Shown here one piece after another: positions 39,138 through 51,124 of a stretch of DNA of 64,000 bases; position 1 is the stretch's first letter, and every line of letters begins with the position of its first letter. Below the pieces are notes generated by a model, which was not told the origin of the DNA, did not search any database, and worked only from the letters and a program-made list of their open reading frames with translations. Made by a program: the position numbers and the translations under genes. The stretch comes from Quillaja saponaria. Its lineage: Eukaryota > Streptophyta > Magnoliopsida > Fabales > Quillajaceae. Location of the stretch: positions 20,375,071 to 20,439,070 of the forward strand of contig CM055618.1 of the NCBI GenBank assembly GCA_029379385.1, given 5' to 3'.

Positions 39138-42100
39138 ATGGCAGACCCTCCTAAAGGCGACCTCTTCCCTGAGATACACCGTGAAGAGGACGCCGGAGCT
39201 GCTTTCGTCCTCCAATCAAAAGGTGACACGTCCACTAATTTACTCGCCGGCTATGTGCGATTTTGACTTTTCTCTTCTTTTTTCGTTCAATAGTACGGAT
39301 TTTTCGATGTGTTAATTAATTAGATTTCTTCTACACTAAATTTTTTTAAATAACAGGACAATGGTGGCATGCCGGGTTCCATCTGACGACGGCGATAGTG
39401 GGACCCACCATACTGACGTTGCCGTACGTATTCCGAGGGTTAGGATGGCCGCTGGGGCTCTTGTGCTTAACGGTGATGGGGGTTGTCACCTTCTACTCCT
39501 ACTACCTCATGTCCAAGGTGCTCGAACACTGTGAGAAATCTGGTCGACGCCATATCCGATTCCGTGAACTCGCCGCCGACGTATTGGGTAATTATTACTA
39601 ATTAGGAGTATAAAAAAAATTAATAAAAAGCGACTTTATTCTATTTTTTGCCTTTTGAACTTTTCGATAGCGTTAGGGAAGCAAATACGTCGTCACTTCA
39701 TTAGCTCTAATTTAGAAAAAGCACCCACCGGAATGTGGGTTTTCAGTTATCTCGCCTTGCACGACTCTATTTTTGGAAGCGTTTTTCTTGAAGGCGGGTT
39801 TACATACGTCAACGTGGCTTCGAAATATATGCAGAATATTATTTGCATAAAAATGTTTAAATAAAATAGTTTACATTATTAAAAAACTAATTCTAAATTC
39901 TAATAGTTATTTTACTTATTTATACTATTACTCCAGTAGAATTTAAAAACTATTTACGTTGTGTATAATTTACTTGGCAGAATTACCAATACTAAACAAA
40001 TGCATATACTTTGTTTTATTTAAAAACAGGGTCTGGATGGATGTTCTACTTTGTAATAATAATTCAAACTGCAATTAACACTGGGGTTGGAATAGGAGCA
40101 ATATTGCTTGCAGCTGAATGCCTTGAGGTATGATTACTTGACTGTTGATACCTCCTGAAGAAACAAAGGAATAGGTTTTAATCTTCCCTTCTTCCAATTT
40201 TTCATTTTTTCACTTCTGCCCCTTGCCTTAATTACTCTAATGTGTAATGTGTTAAGTAATAATTCATTAGTAGACTGGTTAATGATAATGTCATGAAGTA
40301 ATATGTCTAGTAGTGAGTTGCTGAGGATCATTATGAATTTGTCTGAAGATATATGACACCACAGAAAGTATATTCCACATTAGGGTCATTTCACTAACAT
40401 GTTACCTTAAGTGATTGTGTGATTAGGTGCCGTAAGATATGTAGTTGGTTTTTTTATCCAAGGGTGGGTACTTTTTTTTCTGTAAAATGCATGGGCACTA
40501 AGGAGGCAATAGATATAGGATTGTCAATTAGGTAAGGAAGATGAGAACAACTGAGCAAGCAGAGGTTTCAGTTTGCTCAAAAATTTCAAAGCTCTAGTGC
40601 TTGTCTGTCACGTTTCTCTTTTTGTAGCCAAACTAGTGTAAGATAAACCACCAAGACTTTCCACTTTTTGTCTTCATTAATGAGTGAAGTAACTATCTGT
40701 AATGCAACATTTAATCACAACTGTAGTTTGAGGCCTATCAAGCAATAGACCTTAAACCATGATATTGATAAAAATCTATTCGAAGCTAGTTCTTCTGAAT
40801 CAACTAATATTAGCGAAGAGCTGGGTTTTCTTATATGGTGCAATCTGTTTGTTCTTCTAACTCATCCTTAACAAATTAAATATACAAGAAATCTTGTGAA
40901 AATTTATTGATTTATAGTGTTTATCTTATTTTTGCATCTTCTTTTTACTTTGTGTTTTAAAAGATCATGTACTCCAGCCTTTCACCCCATGGATCAATTA
41001 AATTGTACGAATTTATAGCACTGGTGACAGCAGTAATGATAGTTCTCTCTCAGCTTCCAACATTCCATTCCCTGAGATATATCAACCTGGTTTCATTGCT
41101 TTCTCAGCCTAGGCTACACTTTTCTGGTGGTCGGTGCTTGCATTCATGCAGGTATCTAACATGTGAAATTGTCTTTGAATCAGTATTTATTACCCCTTCA
41201 TCACATATATTTTGAATCAGTATTTATTACCCCTTCATCACATATATATATATATACACACACACTACATAAACTAAATTAGAACTATAGCAATGTGATA
41301 TCCTTTTTTACCATTTAATTTCAGGGACTTCAAAAAGTGCTCCTCCAAGGGACTATTCCTTAGAATCTACAAAATCAGCAAGGGTTTTCAGTGCCTTCGC
41401 TTCAATCTCAATCATTGCAGCCATATTTGGGAATGGGATCCTTCCCGAGATACAAGTAACTACAATTAATTCCTCTTTTTAGCTAGAAGTAATTACACTT
41501 AAACATAAACCATAATATGTTTGCACAATTCCATACTTTTGAAGTTGAAATCCTCAGTGCTAAGCTTTTTTCACAATCAACAAGACAGTAATACTCTTGA
41601 GAACATGACTTACAATTAAGTGTAAAATTTAGTTTGATTAGATGTTGAGCTATCAAGAGATACAAGCAAGCAGAATTTCTTTACACATAGCTGTTGATGT
41701 TAATTTTACCATTTTATCAATGCAGGCAACCGTGGCACCACCTGCCACAGGGAAAATGGTAAAAGGCCTTCTGATGTGTTATACAGTTAATTTGCATAAC
41801 TTTCTACTCGGCTGCAGTGTCTGGATACTGGGTGTTTGGAAACAAGTCCAACTCAAACATCCTTAAGAGCCTACTGCCAGATAATGGACCTTCTTTGGCT
41901 CCAACATGGGTACTTGGCCTTGCTGTCGTCTTTGTTCTCCTTCAGCTCATTGCAATTGGCCTGGTAAGCTCTCCCATTCATTCATTCATTAAGTCAATTA
42001 TCCAGCCAAACATGAAGAGAAGTTGGAAAAAATATTTTTGGGATTGGTGGAGGGTGATTCTTTCTACTATCACTGTTTTAACAGTGAATCTCTACCTCTA

Positions 42101-42548
42101 AATTTCAGAAGCTTAATTCAGGTAGCATTAAATTAAATATTTCTACAACATGTTCCAGGTTTATTCTCAAGTCGCTTATGAGATAATGGAAAAGCAATCA
42201 GCTGATGTGAAGCAAGGGATTTTTTCAAAAAGAAATCTTATTCCTAGGCTGATCCTTCGGACAATCTACATGATCTTCTGTGGGTTTGTGGCAGCAATGC
42301 TTCCATTCTTTGGAGACATCAATGGTGTGGTTGGTGCAATCGGTTTCATCCCTCTAGATTTCATTCTGCCAATGCTTCTCTACAACATGACATACAAGCC
42401 TCAAAAATCATCAGTGACTTATTGGATCAATCTCTCAATTATGATTGTCTTTACAGGGGTAGGAATCTTGGGAACATTCTCTTCTTTAAGAAAACTTATT
42501 CTTGATGCCAACAAGTTTAAGCTCTTTAGCGGTGATGTTGTTGATTAA
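39138..42548 (+). CDS. GABA transporter 2-like amino acid/auxin permease family carrier (two frame-breaking bases)
   Basis: Seven exons: 39138-39222, 39357-39587, 40030-40127, 40964-41151, 41325-41455, 41726-41963, 42159-42548. Start [20 protein letters not shown] and blocks [34 protein letters not shown] and [16 protein letters not shown] identify the AAAP family, closest to Arabidopsis At5g41800 (probable GABA transporter 2). It has about ten membrane segments and is a plasma-membrane, proton-coupled carrier by family. Two single extra bases break the frame: near 41100-41102 in exon 4 (inside VSLLLSLGYTF) and near 41788-41795 in exon 6 (inside [16 protein letters not shown]). Without them the length is 452 residues and all phases agree. 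The exon-4 acceptor is AAAAG rather than CAG. Either a two-hit recent pseudogene or sequence errors; I favour errors. Confidence 0.88.
41174..41276. repeat. 37-base tandem duplication followed by TA/CA repeats, in an intron
   Basis: The block TTTGAATCAGTATTTATTAC...CATATA occurs at 41174 and again at 41211, directly followed by TA and CA dinucleotides. It lies in intron 4 of the GABA-transporter-like gene. Confidence 0.9.
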
Positions 42549-43608
42549 TATATAGTACTATCCGCAAGGATTGGTAGTCCCCTTTGCATGAACAAACTAT
42601 ACGTTAGAGTCGTCTAATGATCCTACTCCTGGACCGGAAAAATTAGATGATTCCTGAGATCGTGTGTGAGGTTGTAAAACCAGGGGACACTGTAAAAAGA
42701 TGAAGTATTGTAACCTTGTAAGATTGTCATTTGTATAGCAATTTGAGAATTGAGTTTCGCGGGTGTAGATTGAGTTGAAATGTCCAGATGAGCCCAATTT
42801 TACCAACAGGGTATCAATGTTCCGAATATGAAGTAGCAAATATTCATCTGTTGTATATGGGCGTCATGGGCCCAAGGCCCTATTTCTTTCTTTACTAATA
42901 TGGTCAATGGAAAATAGTCATTCCCGGGCTTCTTGTGTTTAGCTAATCATTCTTCTTGCGATTCCGATATTCGTGGGATTTGTAGGTTCTTCTTTGTTAA
43001 TTATTTGTAGGCATCATGGGATCCACGGGAAGATTTTAAAAGTACCCCGTTCCTTTCTGGAGTGTGACTCTTTGTGTTGGGGTTTGTTAGAAGGCTCTGA
43101 CTTTTGAGATTGACAATAGTTGGAAGCAAACTAATCTAATTTGAGGATTAGTACGAAGAAATGTCTACACTTATTAACAAAATTTATATGAAAATAACTA
43201 GATAATTGGGTGTTACATTGGTTCCTGACCATCTAAAGTGGTCTGTTTTTCTTTCTCATTAAGAAAAATAAAATAGTATTAAAAAGAGAAAATTCAAGCT
43301 CAAGCAGTACGCTTCCGATCCATTGAAAAAAACAAAGCCAGTTGGAGGAGAGCTTTCGTTTGCACACGTATTCAATGGTCCATGTGTACAGGACGTGAAA
43401 ACACTAGCATTTAGTCATAACTACTGCGTTTGATCCTTCACCAACCAAAACGACGTAACCTCAACCTCTCTCTCTTTCTATCCTTCTTCGTCGACCCTCA
43501 AATATTCAACAGCGATATATAATATAGCCTATAAATAACGCAAACTCACACACCCATTGCCTTTGATATCTCAAGCCTCAACTATTAATCGCAGAATCAA
43601 ATAAAAAA
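42549..43608. other. Intergenic region and promoter of the small gene at 43609
   Basis: 3' flank of the transporter, then an AT-rich promoter. No coding sequence. Confidence 0.6.
43530..43537 (+). promoter_or_regulatory. TATA box of the gene at 43609
   Basis: CCTATAAATAACG, 79 bases before the ATG, a textbook plant TATA context. Confidence 0.75.
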
Positions 43609-44088
43609 ATGGCGAAGTCAGTCAATGTATGGGACTGTGGCAGCACACTCTACGACTCTTTCGAACTCAAATCGTTCAAACGCCAACTCGACTCAGCCAT
43701 ATTAGCTTCCACCAGAACCTTATCAATGCCCCATTTACCCGATCGCCGAGTTCCTCTTCCACCAACACAACAACAGCCACATCCGCAGCAACAGGCGACG
43801 TCGTTCAATATTCCTAAAAAGTCCTCCAAGATCTCTCGCTCCCTTCACAAACTCCTCCGCTCCGTTTTCAAACCCAACAAATCCAGCGGATCGTTTTTCC
43901 CAGTGAAAGACCAAACAAAAGACGGGTTTTACGTCGTTTACGATAAGTCAGGGTCAGTTCTGTCAACGATCCCGGAAGTTCCGACGTTTGAAATCGCTAA
44001 ACTATCGCCTGAGATCAGTTCCTCGGTAAGCAGAACAGCTTCGGAGCGCTTTACTCCGGCTACGTCTGTAGGCATTTCTTGCGTTTAA
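43609..44088 (+). CDS. Small basic Ser/Pro-rich protein of unknown function
   Basis: Single exon, 159 codons, start MAKSVNVWDCGSTLYDSFEL in the good context AAAAAATGGCG. Visible parts are an N-terminal acidic/aromatic block (residues 1-30), a Pro/Gln-rich middle (about 48-65), a basic helix ISRSLHKLLRSVFK (about 75-88), a block DGFYVVYDKSGSVLSTIPEVP (split here as residues about 104-125), and a Ser-rich tail. No signal peptide or membrane segment. I do not recognise a named family, although small plant proteins with the same start and FYVVYD-type centre exist. The TATA box 79 bases upstream and clean codon use support a real gene. Confidence 0.75.
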   Translation: MAKSVNVWDCGSTLYDSFELKSFKRQLDSAILASTRTLSMPHLPDRRVPLPPTQQQPHPQQQATSFNIPKKSSKISRSLHKLLRSVFKPNKSSGSFFPVKDQTKDGFYVVYDKSGSVLSTIPEVPTFEIAKLSPEISSSVSRTASERFTPATSVGISCV

Positions 44089-45221
44089 GACAGAGCTGCG
44101 GTCTATGACAGTTGGTCATGGAAAATGTTTATTTTCCTCATCATGATCATTGTAACGTAGTGTATAGCTCATAATATTTGGTTAATTACAATTAGATTTC
44201 TGTTTACTTACTTATTAACGAGTTTTTAACTCTGACTATTTCTTAATGTTTGTATTAATTATAATGATCCAAGAGCATGATCTTCTCAAGAAGCCATCGA
44301 AATTCAAAAGGATGTGATTGTTGATCGAGACCTAATTAGAACTTGAGACTTTTAGCTTCATTAGATGAGTTTGTTGCTGACTTCTTGGTGCTAGCTAGCT
44401 TCACAAGTTTGATCAAGAGGGCACTAGTATAAGAGATTATAATAATAAATGTACATTTTTTAATTAAATGATCGATAATTTATTCCTTTATTAATATAAG
44501 TTATGCAATTTTTTCAACTCGATTAGTTTGTTTTTGGGAATTATAATCTCCTTGATGTAAAATAGATTCTCTCAGCTCAATTAATTTTATTGTAAAATAC
44601 AAAATAAACTTGATCGGAAATGATCCATGCACCCACATCTTGCAATCTTGCCTATCATGTACGAGTTTCTTTACTATATAAATTTGTCTTCCAAGTGGGC
44701 GTAGGCCCCATAATTTACTTCAATGCATGGGCCATATATTAGGTTTCCCTATTTAAGGGACTCAGTTTTGATTTTTCTTTGTACCTTCTTTATCATTTGA
44801 CAGTTGAACAAAATAAATGAAGCTCATAATTAGTCTCACGCTTTACATGAGTCACGACCCAGAAAATTCATAATGTAATGCTAGAAATACAAAAGACTAT
44901 ATATTTTGGAGCAGAAATATTTTAATGTAGAATAATATGTTTGGGCTAACATTTGACCCTTATTAAGCCCAAGCTTAATTTTAGCAGGCTTGCAATTGAA
45001 GTCCAAAATGGGCTCATCTGAGTCATTAGTCACTAACTGTAAGTCTAACTCTAGCTCGTCTCTCTTGTCTTAACCGGTTGTTTAGTCCCACGCCCGACCT
45101 ACAAAACCCCGGGGGGAGAGAGAGAGAGAGAGAGGGAAAGAGAGTAACAGAGGGGTTTCAGTTTAATTTTAGCGGTGAAAGTTTCGCACACGGGAGTTGG
45201 AGCTCGATAGTCAGCACGGTC
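44089..45221. other. Intergenic region and leader of SEH1
   Basis: AT-rich, no gene seen. A (GA)n run at about 45114-45134 lies in the probable 5' leader of the next gene. Confidence 0.6.
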
Positions 45222-48200
45222 ATGGCAAAATCCTTGGTGACGCTTGATAATGGCACAGCCTGCTCATCTTGGAACTACTGTGGTCAGAGACTGGCCACTG
45301 GTTCCACAGACGGAACCCTCTCCATATTCGATCCCCGGGATCCCAGCATCCCTCTTCTTCCTTCAACTGCACTTTCAAATATAGAGTTCGTATTTCGCTC
45401 TCTTTCTATATCTCTCTTTAGTACATTATTTTTTGTGGGCTGTGATTGTTTGCGTCGAATTGTTATTTGGAAGCTGGTTTCATGCTTAGAGCATTGTTTC
45501 AAGTTACCCATCTGATTTTCCCCTAATGTAACAATGAGCTACATTATTTCAAATTACATATCGAACATCAACATTTTATATTTATTGAGATGAGAATTCA
45601 GACACAGAAAAGTTATATTTTTGGGTTTACAACTTCTGTTATCTATAAATTAAATTGGAAACTCAGTTGTATTTTCGCTGCATATATCCTTCTTTATAAT
45701 GATTTGGACATTTAACATCTGCATTGCTTGTGTTGCTGAAATATCAGGTTCATGAAGGCAGTATTTTGAAGATTGTTTGGGTTCCTCCAGAATATGGTGA
45801 TGCTGTGGCATGCATTTGTGTAGACGGGAGTGTGTCATTGTGGGAGGAGGTTGCAGAAGGTACGTTAACTGTATTGTCTTGCTTCACTAGGTCTGACATA
45901 CACTGCTGGAAATAAATGTGCCTTCCTGTGACAGTAAAGCCATTTAGTTAAGAACGGAGTTGATACTAGCTATTCGAATGTTACTGGTGTGCCCTATTAA
46001 TGTGCCTTCCTTTTTCTTTTTTTCATTTTATAGATGCACAGCCTGTTCAATGGAAGATGTGTAAAAGCTTCAAAAATAGTTCAAAAGTGCTAGATATCCA
46101 ATTTGGTATCTCTATGACTAGATTGAAATTGGTGAGCTCTGACAGTGTTTCAAGTTCAAGCTTCCTTCATTTATATACATACTATGGACACCAAATTTTT
46201 TATAACTATTGCACATGTTGGTGATGAATTTTTCTGATACAGCTTCATATTCTATGTTTCCTCTGACTCAATCTTAAGCAATTTTTCTACCTGTCTCTTC
46301 TTCAAATTCCTGCTAAAGTTCACAAATCATAATTGATGTACTTATTGCGATTTTCAACTATTTATGGTACTGTATTGTGTATGGCGAAGGTTGCTGCATA
46401 TTCAGATGGTCATGTGAAAGTGTATGAGCTCCTGGATCCTTTGGAACTGAACAACTGGCAGCTTCAGGTGATCACTTAATCTTATTCCACCATTTCTATA
46501 TAGACCTCCTCCTTATTCTTCTTAACTGCCTGTGTATTGTTCTCCTTTGATATAGTTGAAATTCAGAGTTTCTCAACCATCAGGATGAAAATTATCATCT
46601 TTCTAGGTATCTAAGTTTAAGCTTCTTCACCATTAAAAGAATAAAAGGAAGATATTCTTTTTACACTGCTTTTTAGCTTCTATATTGAGCATATGTTGAC
46701 ACATGAAGACGAGGTGTCATTGTCTTGTCTTAGAGATTTTAGTGTTTCAGAGCAATTAAGTGACATAAAAGTTTTCTTGTTACTAGTACGTATAGTTATT
46801 TTTATGTTATTCTTTTTCTTCCAGGCTGAATATCAGAATGTTACTGAGTCGGTGCCTTCATTTGGGAAGGCTTTATGCTTCTCTGCATCTATATCTTGGA
46901 ATCCACAGCAAGGTGAAAGCCAGGACTCCAGCATTGTGGTTGGTTTCAATTCAAATACATCAGAGCTTAATTCTTCTAAGGTAAGTTGATTTTGCAGTTC
47001 TTGCTTTCAGGGCAAGATTATTACATTCTAAGAATTTCTCACACACTTGCTCACCCATGCTTCATCTTGAAATAACTTCATTGTAAGTTTAAATCTGAAA
47101 CTGCACTAACTAGGTAAAGTCTAACCTTGCAAATGTTACAAGCGTTGACAAAGGTAGATGTTAGTAGTGCTAGTGGTAGGAACATAATTCTGTTTCTTAT
47201 GACTTGTGATAATCTCCACAGGTATGGGAGTTTGATCAGGCTCATCAAAGATGGCTTCCAGTGGCAGAGTTGGCTTCACCTGGAGAAAAAGGATGATCAG
47301 GTTTATGCTGTTAAATGGGCACCAAACATTGGCAGGTAAATTAGTAATCTAAAAAAAAATCTTATGTAGACTGCTTGCTATATGAGCAACTTGAAGTAGT
47401 CTTCCTGATGCAGTATTGCCAGCTTAGAGAGTGCTAAGTTGTTGCAAATCATGTAAGATGAAAAATAGAACTTGTACACATGAGCACAATGGTTCCATAT
47501 GACATGATAAAATGTGAGAACTCAAACTAATTGGTCAAGTTTGTATTTAGAGTCTCTGCCGCTGCTCACCTTTTTAACCAGAAGAAGTATGAGACAACAG
47601 CATTTTTAAAAGAATAATATAACTAGAATGCTTTTTATCTTGTAGACCATTTGAGGTTATTGCTGTTGCAACTTCCAAGGGAATTGCAATTTGGCAGCTT
47701 GGACTGAACCCTGATCAAGATGGAAGACTCTCAGCCGAGAAGGTTGCCTTGCTCTCTGGTCATGAAGGCGAGGTACAGTTACCATTAATTTGGATTTGTC
47801 CTTCTATTGTTAGTCTCATTCCTGAGTTTGTAGCACTATGTTTAAAGCTGTTTTTTTTTAATTATAAATTACATTCTGAGGACATATGTTGTTTGAAATG
47901 GAATTTGTTCCTTTTGATCATTGAGGATTATGTTAATGCCAATTTGATACTTCAAAATGAACTTAGCATGTTGTCATTATGATCTCCTCTCTGGAAAAAT
48001 TTGTGTAAAGCAATGTCCATGAACAAAATGGTGGAAGACTGTGGATTACTAGTTGCTTACTAGGTACCATGTGCTTATTTCTGTGTTCAGGTGTGGCAGA
48101 TGGAGTGGGACATGAGTGGAATGACCTTGGCTACTACAGGACGTGATGGGATGGTAAGGTTGTGGCAGGCTAACCTGAATGGCGTTTGGCAGGAACAAGC

Positions 48201-48222
48201 TGCATTTGAACTCACATCTTAG
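45222..48222 (+). CDS. SEH1: Nucleoporin SEH1 (WD40 repeat protein; one frame-breaking base)
   Basis: Eight exons: 45222-45389, 45748-45859, 46034-46131, 46390-46467, 46825-46980, 47222-47335, 47646-47772, 48091-48222. Without the fault this gives 327 residues. WD40 blades include CSSWNYCGQRLATGSTDGTL at the start and HEGEVWQMEWDMSGMTLATT and DGMVRLWQANLNG at the end. The start MAKS-TLD-GT and the block ILKIVWVPPEYGDAVAC match plant SEH1 (At1g64350). SEH1 is a subunit of the Nup107-160 nuclear pore complex and of GATOR2. An extra T near 47293-47297 in exon 6 (GAA AAA GGA T GAT CAG) shifts the frame just before VYAVKWAPNIGRP. The exon 1 donor (TTC|GTATTT) is weak but gives the right phase and length. 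Confidence 0.88.
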
Positions 48223-49054
48223 ATCCTCATATGTTGTTACAGGCAGCCAGTTTGTGTGTCTATATGCAAGAATTAAAAAGTCTGAAACACAATCCTTCTG
48301 TGATTCTTCACAACTGATTGTGGTAGTCAGGGCTCTGGTGATAAACTTGAAAATTCTCAGTTTTTTGGAGATCACTGGTGCATGAGCCTTGATCAGTTTA
48401 TTGAAAGTCCTAATCTAATTTGGGAAATCTTTCTCTGTTCTCTCGGATTTTTTTGCTGGCCATATGTGAAATGAGATTGTAATGTATTATCACTTGTAAT
48501 TTATTTGGACACAATTGGCTTACACGACAGCTATTATTTAGTGGGTAATTAAACATGCTAGTCACTATTTTTATTCCATGAAGAAATTAGGGTTTTCGTT
48601 CTCTCTTTTATAGGTGACTGGTGGAGGATGGGTAACGCCGTAAAGGGGGTGGATTCTTTCATTGGAGTTGTTCTTAGTACTGCTGAACTATTGCTTTGAA
48701 TTATATGTTTACTTAAGCCAAAAGTGGAAAAAGAAGAAAAGAAAAACTCATTTTTTGCTAACGAAAAACAACTCCTCTTTAATTTGGCATATAAACTAGA
48801 TGTCGTATTGCAAAGCACCAAAAAAAAAAAGTCATCAGTAAGTACGCGAATTTAACGGTCTCAATGTGTTTTACCAACGGCCCCGATCAGTTCATCCGCT
48901 CAATTTCTCGATCCAAAATGCTGACACAAACGGTAGCGTCCACTGAAATTAAGTACTTAGACGTTAGAACACACATCACTGTATCAGCAAGACAGCAAGG
49001 AACACAAACCGCTATATCAGCCAGACAGCAAGGAAGTTGGGTCGGTTGTGCTCA
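48223..49054. other. Intergenic region between SEH1 and the DUF3593 gene
   Basis: No coding sequence recognised. Near 48970-49035 a short direct repeat (AGACAGCAAGGAA, two copies about 42 bases apart) lies in the promoter or leader of the next gene. Confidence 0.6.
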
Positions 49055-50458
49055 ATGGCTGCCGCTGTTCCTCTTTCGCTTTGTAAATCCCCCAACTTTC
49101 TTATCCCGTCTACTTGTCTGGGTTCTTCTTCTTTCTTGCGGAATGCGCATGTAGACCCGTTTAAAAGAAGCGCGGAGTTCAGGCGTTACAGGGAGAAAAT
49201 GAATTCTAGGGAGAAAAGAGGGATTGCATATGGGATGTTACTGCCAGTTGATCCATGGGCACCCAACGTTGATTCCCAGAGCATTGCTTCACAGCTGTTT
49301 GCGTTTTCCTTGTTTCCTTACATTGGGTTCTTGTACTTCATCACCAAATCTAAGTCTGCTCCGAAGCTTACCCTCTTTGGGTTCTATTTCTTGCTTGCCT
49401 TTGTGGGTGCTACAAGTGAGTTTTTTAGACCCCTTCTCTTTCTTTGCTTTCTTTGATGCACTTCCATTTTCCTGCGAAATTAATAAGCCGAATTTTTTCC
49501 CTTATGCCATTATTTGGTTGTCTTTTTATGTCAATGATTATGAAAACTGAAATGTACTGGATTGATATACTTTATGCTACAATCTGCCAAACCGAAAGGT
49601 AAACATTTGTTAAACTGGTCATAAATTTGAGCTGCTAAACTGAAGGGCAGGTATGAAAATAGTTCATGTTATGAGGAATGATTTGATATCTTCCCGCTTA
49701 TAATACCTTTGTGCTGGTACACGGAAGGACCTGGTTAGATTCATTATTCCACCAGTACTAAGAACAATTCTGTATGACTGAAACCTCTCAACGAATTATC
49801 TAGTTTACATTGATCATGGGGTTTGTGGAGAAGGTATGTCTGTGAAGTGCACATTGACAAGTTTGTGATGTTTCCGCAAGAATATGTTAACCCGCCTTCC
49901 ATTCTAGATAATCATTTTAGTAGCAGAAATTATTTTGTAGTTTTAATATGATTTGTTTCTTTTGTCTCCTCACCCCTTTATCCAATTTCGTTTTGGCCCT
50001 CCCTAAAGCTAATTCAGCCTCAAATTCTTTTGTTTGTTAGAGAGAATGGTGGGAATCTATAGTCAATTTAGGTGATGCTTTTGTAATCACAGATAGATGC
50101 TTCTTTATATGTTGCCTGAGATGTCAACTCTACTAATTTCCTTCATGTTGATCTTTGCTGCTTCCTCTCTGTCATGCTATTGTGCAGTCCCAGCTGGAAT
50201 ATACGGTAACTTCTCCCTGTCTAGAGTGGTTTGTCATCTGTGATTAATTAGTTTCTTATATAAGTTCACATGACTGTGACAGCGAAGGTACGCTATGGGA
50301 CTTCCCTGTCTAATGTGGATTGGTTACATGGGGGGGCAGAGTCGCTTCTCACTCTAACTAATTTGTTCATCGTTCTGGGTTTGAGAGAGGCCCTTAGGAA
50401 AGCAGCAGGTGGAAAAGAAAAATCCACTACTAATCCAGGGATCAAAGAGGACAATTAA
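49055..50458 (+). CDS. Plastid-targeted DUF3593 membrane protein
   Basis: Three exons, 49055-49415, 50188-50205 and 50283-50458, give 184 residues. The middle exon is only 18 bases (in TC-CCA-GCT-GGA-ATA-TAC-G), flanked by GTGCAG and GTAACT, and both neighbours need it for the frame. The N-terminus (MAAAVPLSLCKSPNFLIPST) is Ser-rich with few acidic residues, as in a transit peptide. Two or three membrane segments follow (FAFSLFPYIGFLYFI, LTLFGFYFLLAFVGA, and SLLTLTNLFIVLGL). It matches the uncharacterised family of At1g64355, next to SEH1 in Arabidopsis (from memory) as here. Function unknown; conserved in photosynthetic lineages. Frame intact. Confidence 0.85.
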
Positions 50459-51124
50459 CATTATGTCAAGATGCAGGAAGCAGGTTTAAAATTTAGAATT
50501 CTCATCGTGAAATACTTTTATATTTATTATAGATACTTCTGTCCTTTATGTATTTAGATCAAGTTTTAGCATTATTCTCTGAGCAGATGTATAGATCTCC
50601 TTCAGTTATCCATCTGTAAATCGAGATGAATTTGAATTATAACTTCTATGTAATGGTATATGTATAAGAAAAGCTTATTATTTTGGGGTATCAATGTAGC
50701 ATGTATAAATTAATTTTGCATCGTTGATTAGTTCTCTTTTATGCTATAAAATTATAGATTTTTTCTGTTTAGTCTGTGCTGTTTCCAAAAATCCTCTCTG
50801 AATTAATTTTAAACAATTCTGCTTATTTATTTCAAATTTTCTATTATTGACCCCGTATTCTCATATGCTGAAGCTGCAGAAAGCTTGTCATGCAAATTTA
50901 GATTATTGATTCGTTTGAGAGAAAATTTTGTCTGCAGCAAACCCATTGTGATGCAATCCAAACGACACATGGAACTTTAACAGTGGTATCATACCTATCC
51001 CCTAATATCAGGGTCAATTTTTTTCCTTGCTTGGTACATGCTATGCTGAACTAGCATTATCAGCTGCTCTGCAAATCCTGATTATTATTTATACACCATG
51101 TTACCTTTCATCCCTCGGGTGAAA
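50459..51124. other. Tail-to-tail spacer between DUF3593 and WRKY genes
   Basis: 3' UTR sequence of both genes; no coding frame. Confidence 0.6.

Noticed and set aside
41642..41866. Open frames spanning intron 5 and exon 6 of the GABA transporter as separate genes
   Set aside because: They are the two halves of exon 6 on either side of the extra base, plus intron read-through.
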